Shown here in pieces: positions 10,160 to 22,800 of a stretch of DNA of 64,000 bases. Below the pieces are notes generated by a model. It made no database searches, was not told the origin of the DNA, and saw only the letters and a program-made list of their open reading frames with translations. Origin of the DNA: Phalacrocorax aristotelis (lineage: Eukaryota > Chordata > Aves > Suliformes > Phalacrocoracidae); NCBI RefSeq assembly GCF_949628215.1, contig NC_134283.1, forward strand, positions 22,980,975-23,044,974. The letters are read 5' to 3'. The translations under genes were made by a program, and so were the position numbers. The number at the start of each line of letters is the position of its first letter. The first letter of the stretch is position 1.

Positions 10160-13100
10160 ATGTCTTCTCCTAAAGTCTACATCTTGCAGCCTTGGATTGT
10201 GAACCTCCTGGTGAATTATGAGCAGCTGGATACCAATGAGAATCTTCTGGCCGGGCAGGTCCTGCGGGTAGGTACCGAGGGGTACTGTCCTAAAGTGCTC
10301 CAACAGCATTTGAAATCCAAATTTCTGGAAGTGTTCAGCAGTTCCCAATTCACTGGCTGTGGGTGGGTGGCCCTTTCTCCTCAAAGTCCCTGATATTTTT
10401 GTTTGTTTGTTTGAGGTAAGGGAACTTTTCTTTGGCCATTTCTGGTGGCCTTGGCTGACTTTTGCACCTCTGGTAGGTGTGCCCTGCTCTTGTCCAGAGT
10501 CTCCAAAGTCATGTTCTCTCCTAGCTTTGCACTCACAGTCTGCCTTGCTTTCCTCTTCCTCCTCTCTGCATCCTGTCCTTCCTTGTACTATGTCATTTGA
10601 TGGGTGGTCCTGACAGTGAGTAGCACGAGGCAGAAGCAGGAGCTGCTGAGGTGTCTGGAGCCTTTTACTGTCTGCTGGTGAGCCTTGGGACCATGAGCTT
10701 GCCCTCCCATGGATGCTGCCTCTTCTGGGAGAGCCCCATTCAGGGCATGGGGCTCTGAGGCACAAAACCTGCTCCTGCATATTCCCAGAGAGCTTTTTGT
10801 GCAGCGCTGGTGACGTCTTTGACATTTAATCTATCAAATCATGGCAGGAGAGAGCTTTAGCGAGGGGACTCTTGCCTGTTTGAGGCCTGATGGGCTGTGG
10901 AAACGAAGCAGGAGGGAAACAACCAAGCAGAGTCAGTGCTGCTGATAATTAGCTGTGGACTTGCAGGGAGTGGGTGAAGATACTGTGAGACAACTGGGTG
11001 CACAAGCAGGCGTGAGACACACATGGGCAATGGCCTGTGGTTTCTGCCTTGTAATGGGTTGTGGTCATCACCTGGATGCTGGGGAGACCCAGCTCCAGTG
11101 CTCTGGTTTTGCTGTTCTCTCGCAGCCTTTGGGTGCTTGTAGCAGCATCCCACCGTGGTCGACAGCACTGTTAGCAATGTCCTGTTGTCTTTTGGGGATG
11201 TTTGTGGCAAATCAGGTATCTCCTTACTAACAGAAGAAGGAAGGAGAAAGATGGATGTTGTGATTTTTCCACATCAATACAAGAAAAAACTTCTTTCCTG
11301 TGAGGGTGACAGAGCAGTGGAACAGGCTTCCCAGAGAGCTTGTGGAGTCTCCTTCCCTGGAGACGTTCAAAACCCGCCTGGATGCATTTCTGTGCCCCCT
11401 GCTCTAGGTGTCCCTGCTCAAGCAGAGGGGTTGGACAAGATGATCTCCAGAGGTCCCTTCCAACCTCTACCATTCTGTGATTCTGTGAAATGGAAGGAGA
11501 GATGAGACGAGGAGAAAAGAATGACAGTGGGAGAGAGGAGACCCTGTAGTCCTGTTCCCCATCCTGTCTGAAGACATGGAGGTGGTGAAATCACTGGTTA
11601 CCTACTTCTTGGCCCAGTCCCCTCGCTCAGGCAGGAGATCTCTTGTGCCTGGGCTGACGAAGACCCAGAAGTGAATGAGTGGATCCATCTGCGGGTTCAA
11701 GAGGTTAATGGGGAGATTTTCCTCAGTGTGACCACCTCCAACCTACCCCCACCCGAGTCCTCCACAGTGAATGAAGGTTGGGAGTGTATCTTGAGCAGCA
11801 GAGCCTTTCACCTCTAGCTGGTAGGCTCCAGCTATGCCTACCTTTGTCTCTGTTTCAGATCTATAACTTCCAAACCTACCCTTTTCTTTGTCTTGTTTTT
11901 TACCCAGTCCTGTGAGCAGCCCGGCTCACTGTCTTCTGTTGTGCCCTAAGCCACTCTGCCTCTGCTGGGAGTCAAGAGTGGTCTGTAGTGTGTGAGCACA
12001 TGGTGGGGACTTGAGACACCTGCATGCTGGGCTTCTCCCACCAGGGCAAGGGGACACGGCTGACGGGAGCAGGATCCTGGCAGCATGGGGATCCTTAAAC
12101 CCAGCATCAAGCCTTGTTGGCTTGTACAGGGAATTTATGCAGTAGGTTTGGCAGACTCGTGTTGTCAGAAGGTCCCAGGTGATGACAATTTTTCTTTTTA
12201 GCATGGTGGGCACCTATTAAAGGACATGGGTGCACCTCTTGTCAGATACAGGTGGCTTTTGTGTACGGTGGGACATGTGATTTCATGTCTCCTCTTTGTT
12301 CATCATGTCCAACATCACCAGTCAGGTGAACGATGTGCATGACTTGTGAGACCACACTGTAGGGCTGTAGGGATTAGGACAGGCCAGGACTGATCCACAG
12401 CTCCCAGCCCACGGACCAGACAGGTATGAGACTTGGAGGAACAGTTAATTGCTTCCCTCGGGGGTTGTTTTGACCTAGCATGGACATGGCTTAGTACAGG
12501 CTCAGTGTTGCTATACCAGGGACTTCATTCAGAAGAAGGGAACAGCTGTAATGATCCTGCTTGTTACTGCTGCTCTCTGTCTCCCTCTGGTTAGCAGAGG
12601 AGCATGTGTCCCAAGCCTGCCCAGACCCCTTTTGCCTGGTTTCCTGCTGTTGATTTGGGTAAAAAAAAATGCTTAGTGGTGGCACCTCTCCCACCTTGCC
12701 TTCAATTGCTGTCTTGCACAATGTGGCATGTCTCTTGTTCTCTCTTGGTGTGGAGCCTGCTCGGTCCTGCCGGGATCCCTCGGCCTTAGGGTAAGTGTGT
12801 TACTACCTGGCTTGATGGTGAATGGTGACCTTCTCTCCTAAGAGTCCAGGCTGTCAGCCAGGTGTCCTGTCCTTGTTCACTGGGAAGTCTAAGACTTTTT
12901 TTTCCTCCCCTCCTCAATCTCTTGATAGGTTTTGAGTGATTCAGCTGCTCCAGGCCAACCTGGGGTCCTCCAAGATGCCGTCCTACAGGTCTCAGATGGG
13001 TCCTACTACATCCGTGTGGTCATTACGTCTGAAGCTCTGCAGGCAGAGGAAAAGTGGGTTCCACCGTGACTTGGCTGTGGCTGAGACAGCGGTTCTCCAC

Positions 13101-16100
13101 AGCTGGTAGTGGGGCTCCTGCCTGGTCTTATTTCAGGTTGTGTTTAGCTAAAGCAATCACAGGGTGGGAAATCTGCATGAAAGAGCTGCTAAGAGAAGAA
13201 AGCCGGAATGCCAGTGCTTGGTGCTCCAGTTTTGGCTGGCTAGGATGGGCAGGGGTCGATGGCAGAAGCTGCGATGCCATGTAGACGTGATTAGAAAGGA
13301 CTAAAGAGCCCATGGGCTTTGTGAAAGGAGGAGCCAGAGCATTAACCATGATAGCTTGGAGTGCTCCTTCAGTGCTTTCCTCAGTTTCCCCATTTGGACA
13401 CCCTAGAGTAGTGGGATGCTGGTAGCAAAGCCAAGGATAAGCAGCAAGTATAATTTGGAGGAACCAGGAGCCCTTGGTCCTTGATGCTCATGCTGAGACA
13501 TGTTCCAGCATGCCCTGATGTGGTTGGTGTAGCTGTTTGGGGAGCCCCACTATGTGTCTGGGTGGTCCAGCTCCGTTCTTCATCAAGACATTCCTGCTCT
13601 GCTCTTTTTCTAGCACTCACATGCAGCTCAGGCTCTCCAGCCTTATTTGCAGAATTATCGTCTTGCAGAAGTACACGGTGTGTTTCCGAGAGGAAGCCAG
13701 ACTGGTAAGGGCTCTGATGAGCAGGAGCAACTTGTCCCTTCACTGTGCCTTGCTTCCTGCATGCTTACCTGCTTTGAGCTGCTCCCAGGAGCTGGAGGTA
13801 GATGAGGGATGGCCTTTCTTTTTTCTTCCATGTGCAGCTCCTGGGAGTGTCTGTGGCAGTGTCAATGGCTTGGCGTGCGCGCTGGGGCAGGGGTTGGCCT
13901 GAGCCCTCCATGCAGATGTGCTGCATCTGCCCCAGGGCCAGCTGGCTGTTACCTCCAGCTGCTGTGGAGCTGCAGGAGACCTGCATGGACCACTGGTGGC
14001 AGAGCTGCCTGCTGGCCCCTTGCCAGCCCCCGGTCCTGTGGCCTCGGGCTGGCCCAGCCTAGCCTGTGGCTCCTGAAGAGCCATCAGCTGGTGCAGGAGG
14101 GTACAAACCCTCCGCTGAAGGGTGTTGTCCTTTGCAGGGGGCCCTCACTTTGGTTGGAGGGTTGATGGCAAAGCTGGGGTGTGTGTGTGGGTGCTCACTG
14201 GCCCCAGGGGAGGTGGGAGCAGAGGTGGGACTGCAGAGGTGCCTTACGGGCTCTGTTTTCCTCACAGGAGGACTGCGAGTTTTACCTCATGGTGCAGCGG
14301 TTCATTGTGCTGCCGTTGGAGAGGCAGAGGTTGGAGTCATCTGATGGGTACGGCCCAAGGGGCAGCCAGGGGGCTCTGGTCTGGCAGGGCTTTCTCATAC
14401 CCCTAGAGCAGCACTGACTCTAGGAGACCTGGTGTGAGCTGGTTGTGGTGGAGACTTTTTGCTCTTTGAAGGAGGAATTGTCTCCATCACAAGCTGTGAA
14501 GGAAGGTGGGAATGCGGAGGGAATCAGTAACTGGCTTCTTTGTTGCTGCAGGAACCAGGAGCCCTCTGTGCAGCAGAAGATAAAGGAGCTCTGGCTGTAA
14601 GTATGGGGCTGTCCATTGCTGGGGAATGCCTCCAGGCACCATGATGAGGGCATGCAGGCTCTGCATGAGGCTAGAGCAGGCTGGCAAGCACAGGCGCATG
14701 TTATGGCAGCTCCTGGTTAACCTGTGGGACTCCCTGCCCCTGGATATGAGAGAGCTGAGTAGATCATGCAAAATGAGATCCTAGTGACAGAGAGGGCTCT
14801 CCAACCCAGTCTCTTCCTCTGAGCTGGCAGAGCTGAGAGGTTACACCTGTGGGGAACTTGGTTTTTTCCAGCTGTAGGCAGCATGGCTGGGTGGGTGAAG
14901 CCCTGCACAGCTCATTCTTAACTCCACACTTGGAGCACCAACTCTGGAGATCCTCAGGGGTCTCCATTGGTCCATCTCTGGGAACAGGGCTCCCTGATGG
15001 GCATTTCTGGGATACTGAGCAGTGGCTGGATCTGGCACCTAGTGGAGAATCCACTACTTCCACAAGCCGCCCGATCTGCGACCAAGATCTGCAAAGGGCT
15101 GCTGGCCTGTGTGCGCCCCAGTCCTAACTAGGCTTTATCTTATCCTTGGTCATTGCAGGAGGACTCTCGCTCTGAAGAACGCTCCCAGCTCAGGTAAAGG
15201 GTTTTCAGGGCGGGTACGCAATGCTCTGGGTGCTTGGTGGGGCTCCTGGCTCTTCTCAGCTTGGTCTGTGTTAGGCAGAGGTAGCACAAACATGACCAGA
15301 TCTCACAAGGCAACGTTGCTAAGCCCAAAGCAGGACAAAATGGTGCTGACAGCTAAAGCAGCGTGAGCCAATGCATGCCTGTGCTCATGCTGCTGCTCCA
15401 GGACCTGTGTAGCAAAGGAAATGCAGAATTTTGTTTCCACAGGTTTCAAGGCACATGACAGCCATGCAGCAGAGTAAAAGCATTTGCAAGTGAGGCTTGC
15501 CTGAATTAAGGCGTCTTCTCCACTAACACTTGTGTTCTTGCTCCAGAGCCATCCATCTCTCAGCTGATTGATGCCATAGGACAGAACCAGCTGGAGGTTT
15601 TGAAGGAAAGTGCTGAGGAATGCTTGGATTTACGGATGCCCAAGGAGACACCAGCGACGATGAAGAATGAGGTTCCTGTCACCCAGTGGGAGGCAGAGCG
15701 CAAGAAAGAGGTCAGTCTGGCTGCTGAGACAGCTCTTGGTGGGGACCCTACTTGGGAGGGGTGGGAGAAGGAAGGGGAAGAGCAGTGGGCAAAGCTGGAG
15801 GTTTGATGGAGAGATGGTGTTCAACTACCAGTTACAGGTGGGCTCCTGCAGCTCAAGTGGGACTACCCAGTGAAAACCACATAATGTGTCTCATTTCAGC
15901 AGGGTGAGGACATCTTCATGGTCCTGGCCGACACCTTGGTGATCCCTCCTGAGGAGGAGGCAGTTGATTGCGATGCTTTCAAGGCAGGTCAGTGCAGTAG
16001 CTTCACCTGCAGGGTAGGCAGGTGGGCAGTTTGGTGCCCAAGCATGTGAAGTGAGTGTCTTCCTGGAATGGGGAGAAGACCTCCTTTGCTCTGGCTGCAC

Positions 16101-18685
16101 ACCATGCTGGGATGCGACCAGCAGTGCCCCTTTCATTGCAGATAAAAGCGAAGCAGCTCCCGAGAAGAGTGGCGATGACAGGACAGTGTCAGGCGACCTG
16201 AGTGTTGTATCCCAAGCCAGCTGTGAGTAGTGGGACCTCCAGATCCCATCCAGGCTTGTAGTGTTTTCCTCTGAAGTTGGCTCAGCGCATCTTCTCCTTG
16301 GATTGAGCAGAGGAGGTTCTGGCATGGCCAGCTCTTTGGGAGAACAGGACTCCCAGCCCTGCCTTAAGCAGGCAGGGAATGGTCCTATTCCTGCAGCCTC
16401 CTGACGCTGAGCAGCTTCGGTTCATGGTGCTGGGAGCACAACAAATTATTTTGTCCCCGTGATGTCATCACAGAGCCTGATTTGCTGGCCTGAATGTGGG
16501 TTCTTGCCTGATTTTGGTTTGGCACTGGTATGGGCTTGGTGTCTCCAAGCTTTGCTGCAGAAGTACCTGCAGAAGGTACACGTAGAGGAGATGAAGGGAA
16601 CTGCTGTCGTAGACAGTGCAGGGTGTAGATGGTCTTCACCCCACCTCCCTGCTCTCTGGGCAGCATCTGCCTCTCTGCTGCCTGCTGCAGGGGCTGGCTG
16701 AGGTCATGGACAGAGTCTGGCTGGACTACATCCCAGTTTTAGCTGAAAGGGCTCTTAGAGCTCCCCTTGAGTGCTGTCTGTCCAAGACCTCATGCACAGT
16801 TCTTTGTAGCTGCCACAGGGTTGGGAGTGGGCAGCTGCTTTCTTTGCCAAAATCAACCCCCTGATTTGATTGTTGCAGCTGCTGAGTCAACAGCTTTGTC
16901 AGCGAGCTCAGAGGGATCCCTGGATAACCCCTGGAACAGGCTCCCCCTGATATCTTTGACCCTGAACTCTTCAGATGGTGAGTCCAGATGCCCCATGGCA
17001 TCCAGCCTCCATCACTGGCAGGAGACAACCCCCTCTCTTCTCAGTGGGTGACCATGTAGCTCATCCTGGATGCTGGCTTGCTTTCCCCTGGCCAAAAATT
17101 AGCACTGTAGTGTTCCCATTGCCCTGTGCCTGCGTTGTTCCAGCTCCAATGCTCTCCTCCCCAACCTGACATGCTGGGGCAGGTCCCACCACCAGCCACT
17201 TGCCCCCTGCCCAAGCTGACCATGCATTTTCTCCTACCAGAGAAGACCTTTCAACATGAACCTTCACTGAAGACCCAGCAAGATGTGGCTGCTGACAGCA
17301 ATACCCCTGACTTCCTGGAACCGTGCAGCCAGGACTCTCCTGAGGGCTTACCGCAGGGAGAGCCGGTGCAGACCTCCTCTCCCTCCCTGCTCTGCTCCTA
17401 TGGCAATACCAGTCTGGTAGAGACTGGCACCACCCAGGCAACGTCAGCTGTGGAGGCAGCCTGCGATGCCCCCTGCCCTGCTCAAGGCCCGCAGGTGTCG
17501 GGGGGCTCTCAGGCCACCCTGCCATCTCTTTCTCCAGCTTTTCCCATCTTGCCCAACAGCCGCTTGCAATCCCTGCCCGAAGGGATGCCTCACAGGGAGC
17601 AGGCAGACTCCAGTGGCACAGCTTTCCCTCCAGATACGTTGAAGCATAGTCCGGCTCGTGCCAGGACCCAGGGAGGAGATGCTGCAGGTGCCAAGAGGAA
17701 GCTGCTGGCAGGAGACGGCCAGGTGCAGCCGGCCCGCGGTGGGCAGCAGCATCCCCGAGGTGCCCTGTGGGGTAGTGGGAGAGGCACAGGCAGGACGGAG
17801 CTCGTGAGCACACAGCAGGCAAAGAAGAGCAGAAAGGAGGAGACGGGGCTACAGCATGGAAAGGAGCTCCCTGAGGAAGAGGAGGAGGCAGAGCAAGCAT
17901 CCCCAGTGAGCGGCACCAGCTCCAGGCCAGAGCAGCACAGAGCTCTGCAGCCGGTAAAGATGAGCAGCTGGTGGGGTCCTATGGGGGGTGGTCCCCAAGG
18001 AGGCTCTCTGTGTCACCCCCCCACTGGTGTCCATCCCCAGGGCCTTTCCTCACCTGGCTGGTGCAGTGGGAAGTTGAAAGCAGGTGTTGACATAGATGGT
18101 GGCCCCAACCCTCCCAAAGGAGGATCTGGGACACTGGGTGAAGAAGTGATTGAGCCCGAGCTGGATGGGAACCAACACTTGCTGGGTCATCTTCCAGCTC
18201 TCTGCATACAATAAGATAGGAAGAGCCGGAAAAGATTGAAGGAGAGACTCAAGAGTTTTCCTAGGTGTATCAGGGTCTGGGGCTTCTGGTGGGGCTGTGC
18301 TCTGGGCTTTGCAGCTGGGGCAGACCAGCCTCACCCTCCCCTTCCCTTCTGCAGTATGTGAAGGAGAAGCCGGTCCAGTACAGATACGAGGCACCAAGCC
18401 CCGAGCTCTGCGAGAGGATAAGATCTGTCAGGTCAGTGCAGTGATGGCCTTGTATGGCTGTCCCTTGTTCCCCCCATGGCCAGCCCCATGGGATGCAGGA
18501 ATCGCTGCAGCAGGTCCCCAAACTCTGCCTTACCCCTCAGCACCAGCCTGCCTCATTATGGCATGGCATGTCCCCAGCTGCATCCTTTTCTCACCCTGGC
18601 TCCCCTGGTCTGGTTTTGCAGGATCTCGAAAGCGATGCTGAAGTGGGCATGCTGGATACTCACAGACAGGGAGGTGGACTCCTGA
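10160..18685 (+). CDS. ACD: Adrenocortical dysplasia protein homolog (TPP1), shelterin subunit
   Basis: TPP1 joins POT1 to TIN2 in the shelterin complex at telomeres and recruits telomerase. Coding exons: 10160-10267, 12929-13053, 13614-13704, 14268-14347, 14552-14596, 15159-15193, 15547-15710, 15900-15987, 16142-16222, 16879-16977, 17241-17953, 18355-18431 and 18622-18685 (1770 nt, 589 aa; human isoforms are about 458 and 544). The start ATG at 10160 gives MSSPKVYILQPWIVNLL, matching the human RLVLRPWIREL start of the OB fold; the frame is also open upstream into the untranslated exon. Residues about 1-150 form the OB fold (DGSYYIRVVITSEAL, then CEFYLMVQRFIVLP). SISQLIDAI...AEECLDL follows as the POT1-binding helices. 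The 713-nt exon encodes a long Ser/Pro-rich linker ending in a Lys/Arg then Glu-rich cluster. The last two exons carry the TIN2-binding tail (ELCERIRSVR, then KWACWIL). The gene is convergent with CARMIL2. The acidic TEL-patch residues are poorly conserved (see findings). Confidence 0.95.
11225..11488 (+). mobile_element. CR1 LINE 3' fragment
   Basis: Within ACD intron 2. It contains the characteristic end of a chicken-repeat-1 element: GATGATCTCCAGAGGTCCCT, then CCAACCTCTACC, then the terminal ATTCTGTG direct repeats. Upstream it carries the CAGAGCAGTGGAACAGGCTT-type sequence typical of the CR1 3' region. The 5' boundary is approximate. Confidence 0.9.
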
Positions 18686-19172
18686 GCCTAGCCTGTCCGT
18701 CACTTCTTCACTGGTTCAGCCAAAACAATTTAGGGTTGCCTGGGAAAAGCAGTTAGGGGAGGGATGGTGGGGACACCAGGACCCCTATCCCTAAAGGAGA
18801 CTGCTGATAGGTTGGCCTGGCTCCAGAGACCCTGGCTTCAGTGATGCTGGGGACATGACCTGTTGAAGGCCAGCACCCTCAGTGCTGAGAGGGGGAAAAA
18901 ACCCACTTATTCAGGGATGCCTGTGCATGAGCCAGCATTCCTCTCCCACCTCTCCCTCTCCATCTTTTCCAAATGCCCTGGCCCCATTGAATGGGGACAA
19001 GAGGTTACCCTGTGCCACTGTAGCGGGGGAGGCAGTGATGGCAGAGGCCCCACAACCTGATCCTGCTCCAAAGGCAGCACAGGTGTTTGGACATTTTATT
19101 GATTGGTTTAGGTCAGGTCCTGCACTGTTCATTAAAAAATATATTCCGCAGGGTTATGCTGTAGAAATTAAA

Positions 19173-19178
19173 AATAAA
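19173..19178 (+). terminator. ACD: Candidate ACD polyadenylation signal
   Basis: AATAAA, 488 bases after the ACD stop codon, in a short AT-rich patch followed by T/G-rich sequence. It is the best + strand candidate before the convergent CARMIL2 3' end. Confidence 0.5.
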
Positions 19179-19844
19179 AATTGTATATTTTTTAAATACA
19201 CAGCTCTTGTATTGAGAAAAAAAGGGGGAAAAAAAAAAAGCATCTTGCTGCTTTGTCGTAAACATCCGTGTAAGGAATGCATTTGGTCCGGAGCAGAGGT
19301 CAACACAGGAGAAAGCCACTTGGATGTTGGGGTATTGCTGGTGACATCGGGAGAGCTGCAGGGATGCTGGCGCAGGCATGGCTGGAGCTTGGCTGCAGAG
19401 GTGTGTGCTGAAATGCCATGGGTTGTGGTCCCACTGATGGAAACCTGTGTCTTGGGGTGGCTGGAAAGAGCGGTACCTTATGGGGTGAGGAGCTGGAGAG
19501 GTGAAAGGGCCCTGCTAACACTTGCTAAAAATGGCTGGCTGCCTGCCCAGCTGCTGCCTAAAATCACCAGCTTCCCCCCTGCAGCCCATGGTGGCAGAGG
19601 CCATCTGGGGAAGGCGATGCTGCTCAGTGCACCCCGAGGGTTCTTGCACGGTCCCTGGGCATCCCTGCCCTCCCGGGTGATGCTGGTGGCCCAGCTGTCC
19701 CCACAGTGGATGGTGGGTGATGCCATCGTTATCTGGCCCCATGGCCGCATCCATGCCAGTGTGGTACGGAGCAGACCTGCACCGTTTCTGCTCTCTGCAC
19801 CTCAGCTGCCAATCACCCCGGCACCGTGTGCTTGCTTGCAGGGT

Positions 19845-19850
19845 TTTATT
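19845..19850 (-). terminator. CARMIL2: CARMIL2 polyadenylation signal
   Basis: TTTATT on the + strand reads AATAAA on -, about 30 bases after the proposed CARMIL2 stop (19879-19881), implying a 3' UTR of only about 50 nt. Another AATAAA on - at about 19096-19101 could give a longer form. Confidence 0.6.
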
Positions 19851-19878
19851 GGGAACAGTGCAGCAGCATGCAGGGGCT

Positions 19879-22800
19879 TCACTCTCCCAGGGCTGGCTCC
19901 CCCTGGCCTGGTACTGGGCGTCTTTGGTCTATGGCTGCTGAGCCTTGTGCATTCACAACAGTTTGTGTCAGGGCTTGTGGCTCCTTGCCTTTGGTGCCCA
20001 CTCCAGCCTGCAGCTCCTCCAGCCCAGCACCGGGCCAGTCCTGCGGTGTGGCACCTAGAGCAGTCACAGGTGCTGGCATGAGCACTGGGGTAATCCTCCA
20101 TATCCCAACACCTGCTTTAGCATGGGGTGCAAGGGAGGGGAGCATCACATCTCACCTGCAGCACTCAAGGACAGTCTGGGCTTGCCCTCTGGCTCTGGGA
20201 AGGAGTCATGCTTGGTCCTCCGTCTGAACACAGGCGACCGCCGCAGGCGCAGGGGGACAGTGTCTGCTGAGGGAAACACGACCCAGCCCTGCGTTACGGT
20301 GGGGCGCAGCCGCCTGGCTCCTGCCCCCTTTCTGCCTGTAAGCCCAGGCAGCCCTACTGCTGCTGGAGCTGCTCCCTGTGCCAAGTTCATCCCCCGGGAT
20401 CTCCTTAGTGTGGCAACACCATCATCTAGCACCCTGGCACCACAGGCGGCCACCTGCCAGCTAAGACAGGCGGCAGCACCACCACGCACATGGGATGCAC
20501 TGCCTGCCTCCTCCAGCACGGGGTGCACTGGGGTCCTACTCCAGCCCTCACTTACCTCCCAGCTCCACTGAGCACTCGGGCTCCCTGAGCTGCTCCTCAT
20601 GGACAGACACAGCTCGGCGGCCGGTCCCCCACAATGCTGCCAGCCACGGCGTCAGCCGGTTGTCTGGAAAAGCAGCAGGGAGGTGCTGTCAGGGGGAGCC
20701 TACAGCGCCCTCGATCTCCTGACAGCCCCCCATCAGCACCCAGTGCTGGGTGCTTGGGTCTCTGCTGCCCTCCGTTCCCAAGGGGGTCTGGGAACATGCC
20801 ACAAGTGGGATGGGCACCCCATCAGCAGCTCATGTAATCCTACCTTCGGTGTCAGGTGGTGTGTGCAGGGGGCTGCCAGCACCCACCTCCCCGCTGTGGC
20901 TGACCCTCCGTGGCAGCACCGCTGGTGTGTTCCTCCCTGGCCGTGGCAGGCTGCTGCTCCAGTCCTCCCGGCCCCCAGGCTCTGGCAGCCCACTTGGTTC
21001 AGCCAGGATGAAGGAGCGCCGGGGCTGGTTGGAGCTGGTGCCCTGTGGCTCGGCGGGCAACTGTCTCCCCAGGGCTTTCCAGGCTGGCCAGGGATCAGCC
21101 AGGTAGGTCCTGGGCTCCATCGCGGTGGCTGGGCTGCGGAAGGGTGGATCTGTGGGGAAGGCAGGGCAGAGCTGTGGGTGCCCAGCAGTGATGACCTCAG
21201 GGGCTGGCTCTTGGTGCTGGGACCCAGCCTGCAGCCACCCCGGGGACCTGGGGCAAAGGGCTGGGTTTCCATCTGCCATCACCAGGGTTGGGCACCCTCC
21301 CGAGGGTGGGACCCTGCCTGGGTGCCCATGTCCACCAGTCCCTGTTGGCTCCAGTCCCCATGCAGTGCTGTTTGGTGCTAGTAAAGGGGACAGAGCCCTC
21401 TGCCCTGGGGGATGGTGCCACCACCTTGGCACCCACTAGTGACCCACCTGTGGACACTGAGTGCGTGCGTGCCTTCAGGGAGGGGGGTGAGTCCGCAGAG
21501 CTGTCCACAATGTCCCCTGCAAGCACAAGGCACCAGCCAGCATCAGCACACTGGGGTCTGTCCCTTGCCACCAGCACCCAGTAAGGAGGGGATGTGGTGG
21601 GACTGAGGTGGCCTGTCTATGCCCACCCTGTGGATGCCCAACTGGGGTGGGGATTGGCGTGTGTGTGGGAGGATGCAGCCCCTCACCATCTGAGCCAGCT
21701 TTCTTGATCTCGTTGTCTTTGCTCTGCAAGGGGAAAGAAACCTGGTAAGGGTTGGGGTGTTCAGGGTGGCAGCACCTGAAGGGCTGATGGGTGGCAGAGA
21801 GCAGGATGCTGCCAGGCTTTGGGGTGGCTGCAGGGGATGGGTGCATGCCAGGGAAGGAGGAACAGACACCATGCAGTGCCTAGAGGCCCATGTATTGGTC
21901 CTCTTGCAGATGGTCAGGTGACTGGACAGAAGCCATGGGCAGTGGCTGCACAGAGCTGGGAGCTGCCAGTCCCGGCCTGGGGCCCCTTTGGGTGCAGGAT
22001 CTGTCCTGAAAAATAGAGCCAGTCCCTACCTGCTGCTTCTTGCCCTCAGCGGCCGGGCCTTTGGTGACACCGATGCGGTGGAGCATGACCTGCATGCGCT
22101 GCTCGAAGGAGCCAGGCAGCTCCCCCTCACTCTTCTCCAGGTGCCTCTTCTGTGGGACAGACACAGCCCTGCCAGGGGCACAGCACCCAGCACAGCACCC
22201 AGCACAGCACCCATAGCACCCACCTGCCCGCAGCACGTCCAGGTCCCCAACCCCAGCCATGCCCCTGTGAGATGGAGGCACGGCCACAACCCAGCAGGGA
22301 TGTCCCCAGCCATTGCTCCGGAGTCCTCACGTCCCCCTGTGGTGCCTGGCTGACCCCACCACCAGCAGCCTTGGGTGGGAGCAGCACCCACTGGGCAAGC
22401 CAAACAGCAGGGTCAGTGGCGGTGGCTGGGTGACAGTGACAGTGCTTACCTTGTCATGCCTGACCCCCAGTGCATCCTCATCCTCCCCAGACAGCAATAT
22501 GAGTGACTGGGATTTGCCCTCCCGTGAGTACTTGGGCCGGAGCCTGCGGGCAGAGTCAGGGGTCTGGCAGTGCTCGGGCTCTGCCCGGGGCTCGGCAGCG
22601 AGCCCCCCTTCCTCTGATTTACTCAGTGGCTTGCCAGCTTCGCTCGCCTTGCTGGGGGCCCGTAAAATGTCACTGAGCATTGAGCGCCTGCTCCTGGGGG
22701 CAGTGGGGCCACCCTCAGGTTCCTTCTCACACCTCGAGCCCCGGCTGGATTTGGGTTTCTTGAAGGCAAAAAGATTTCCAATTTTCTTCTTGAGGGTGCG

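Noticed and set aside
9782-10825. A 347-codon open frame on the - strand across the ACD 5' region
   Set aside because: It runs antisense through ACD coding exon 2 and introns, shows no domain or compositional logic of a protein, and lacks its own promoter or splice context. Treated as chance.
13054-13613. A possible microexon restoring the TPP1 acidic loop
   Set aside because: The flanking exons already join in phase with the same length as human, and no short acidic frame with both splice sites was evident. Kept only as a test in the findings.
20599-21381. A 260-codon + strand open frame
   Set aside because: Shadow of CARMIL2 exons 21149-20844 and 20663-20556 on the opposite strand, whose own frame matches the family.
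22179-22222. Short direct repeats considered as a CRISPR-like array
   Set aside because: The units are contiguous with no spacers, and the genome is eukaryotic; a simple tandem repeat.
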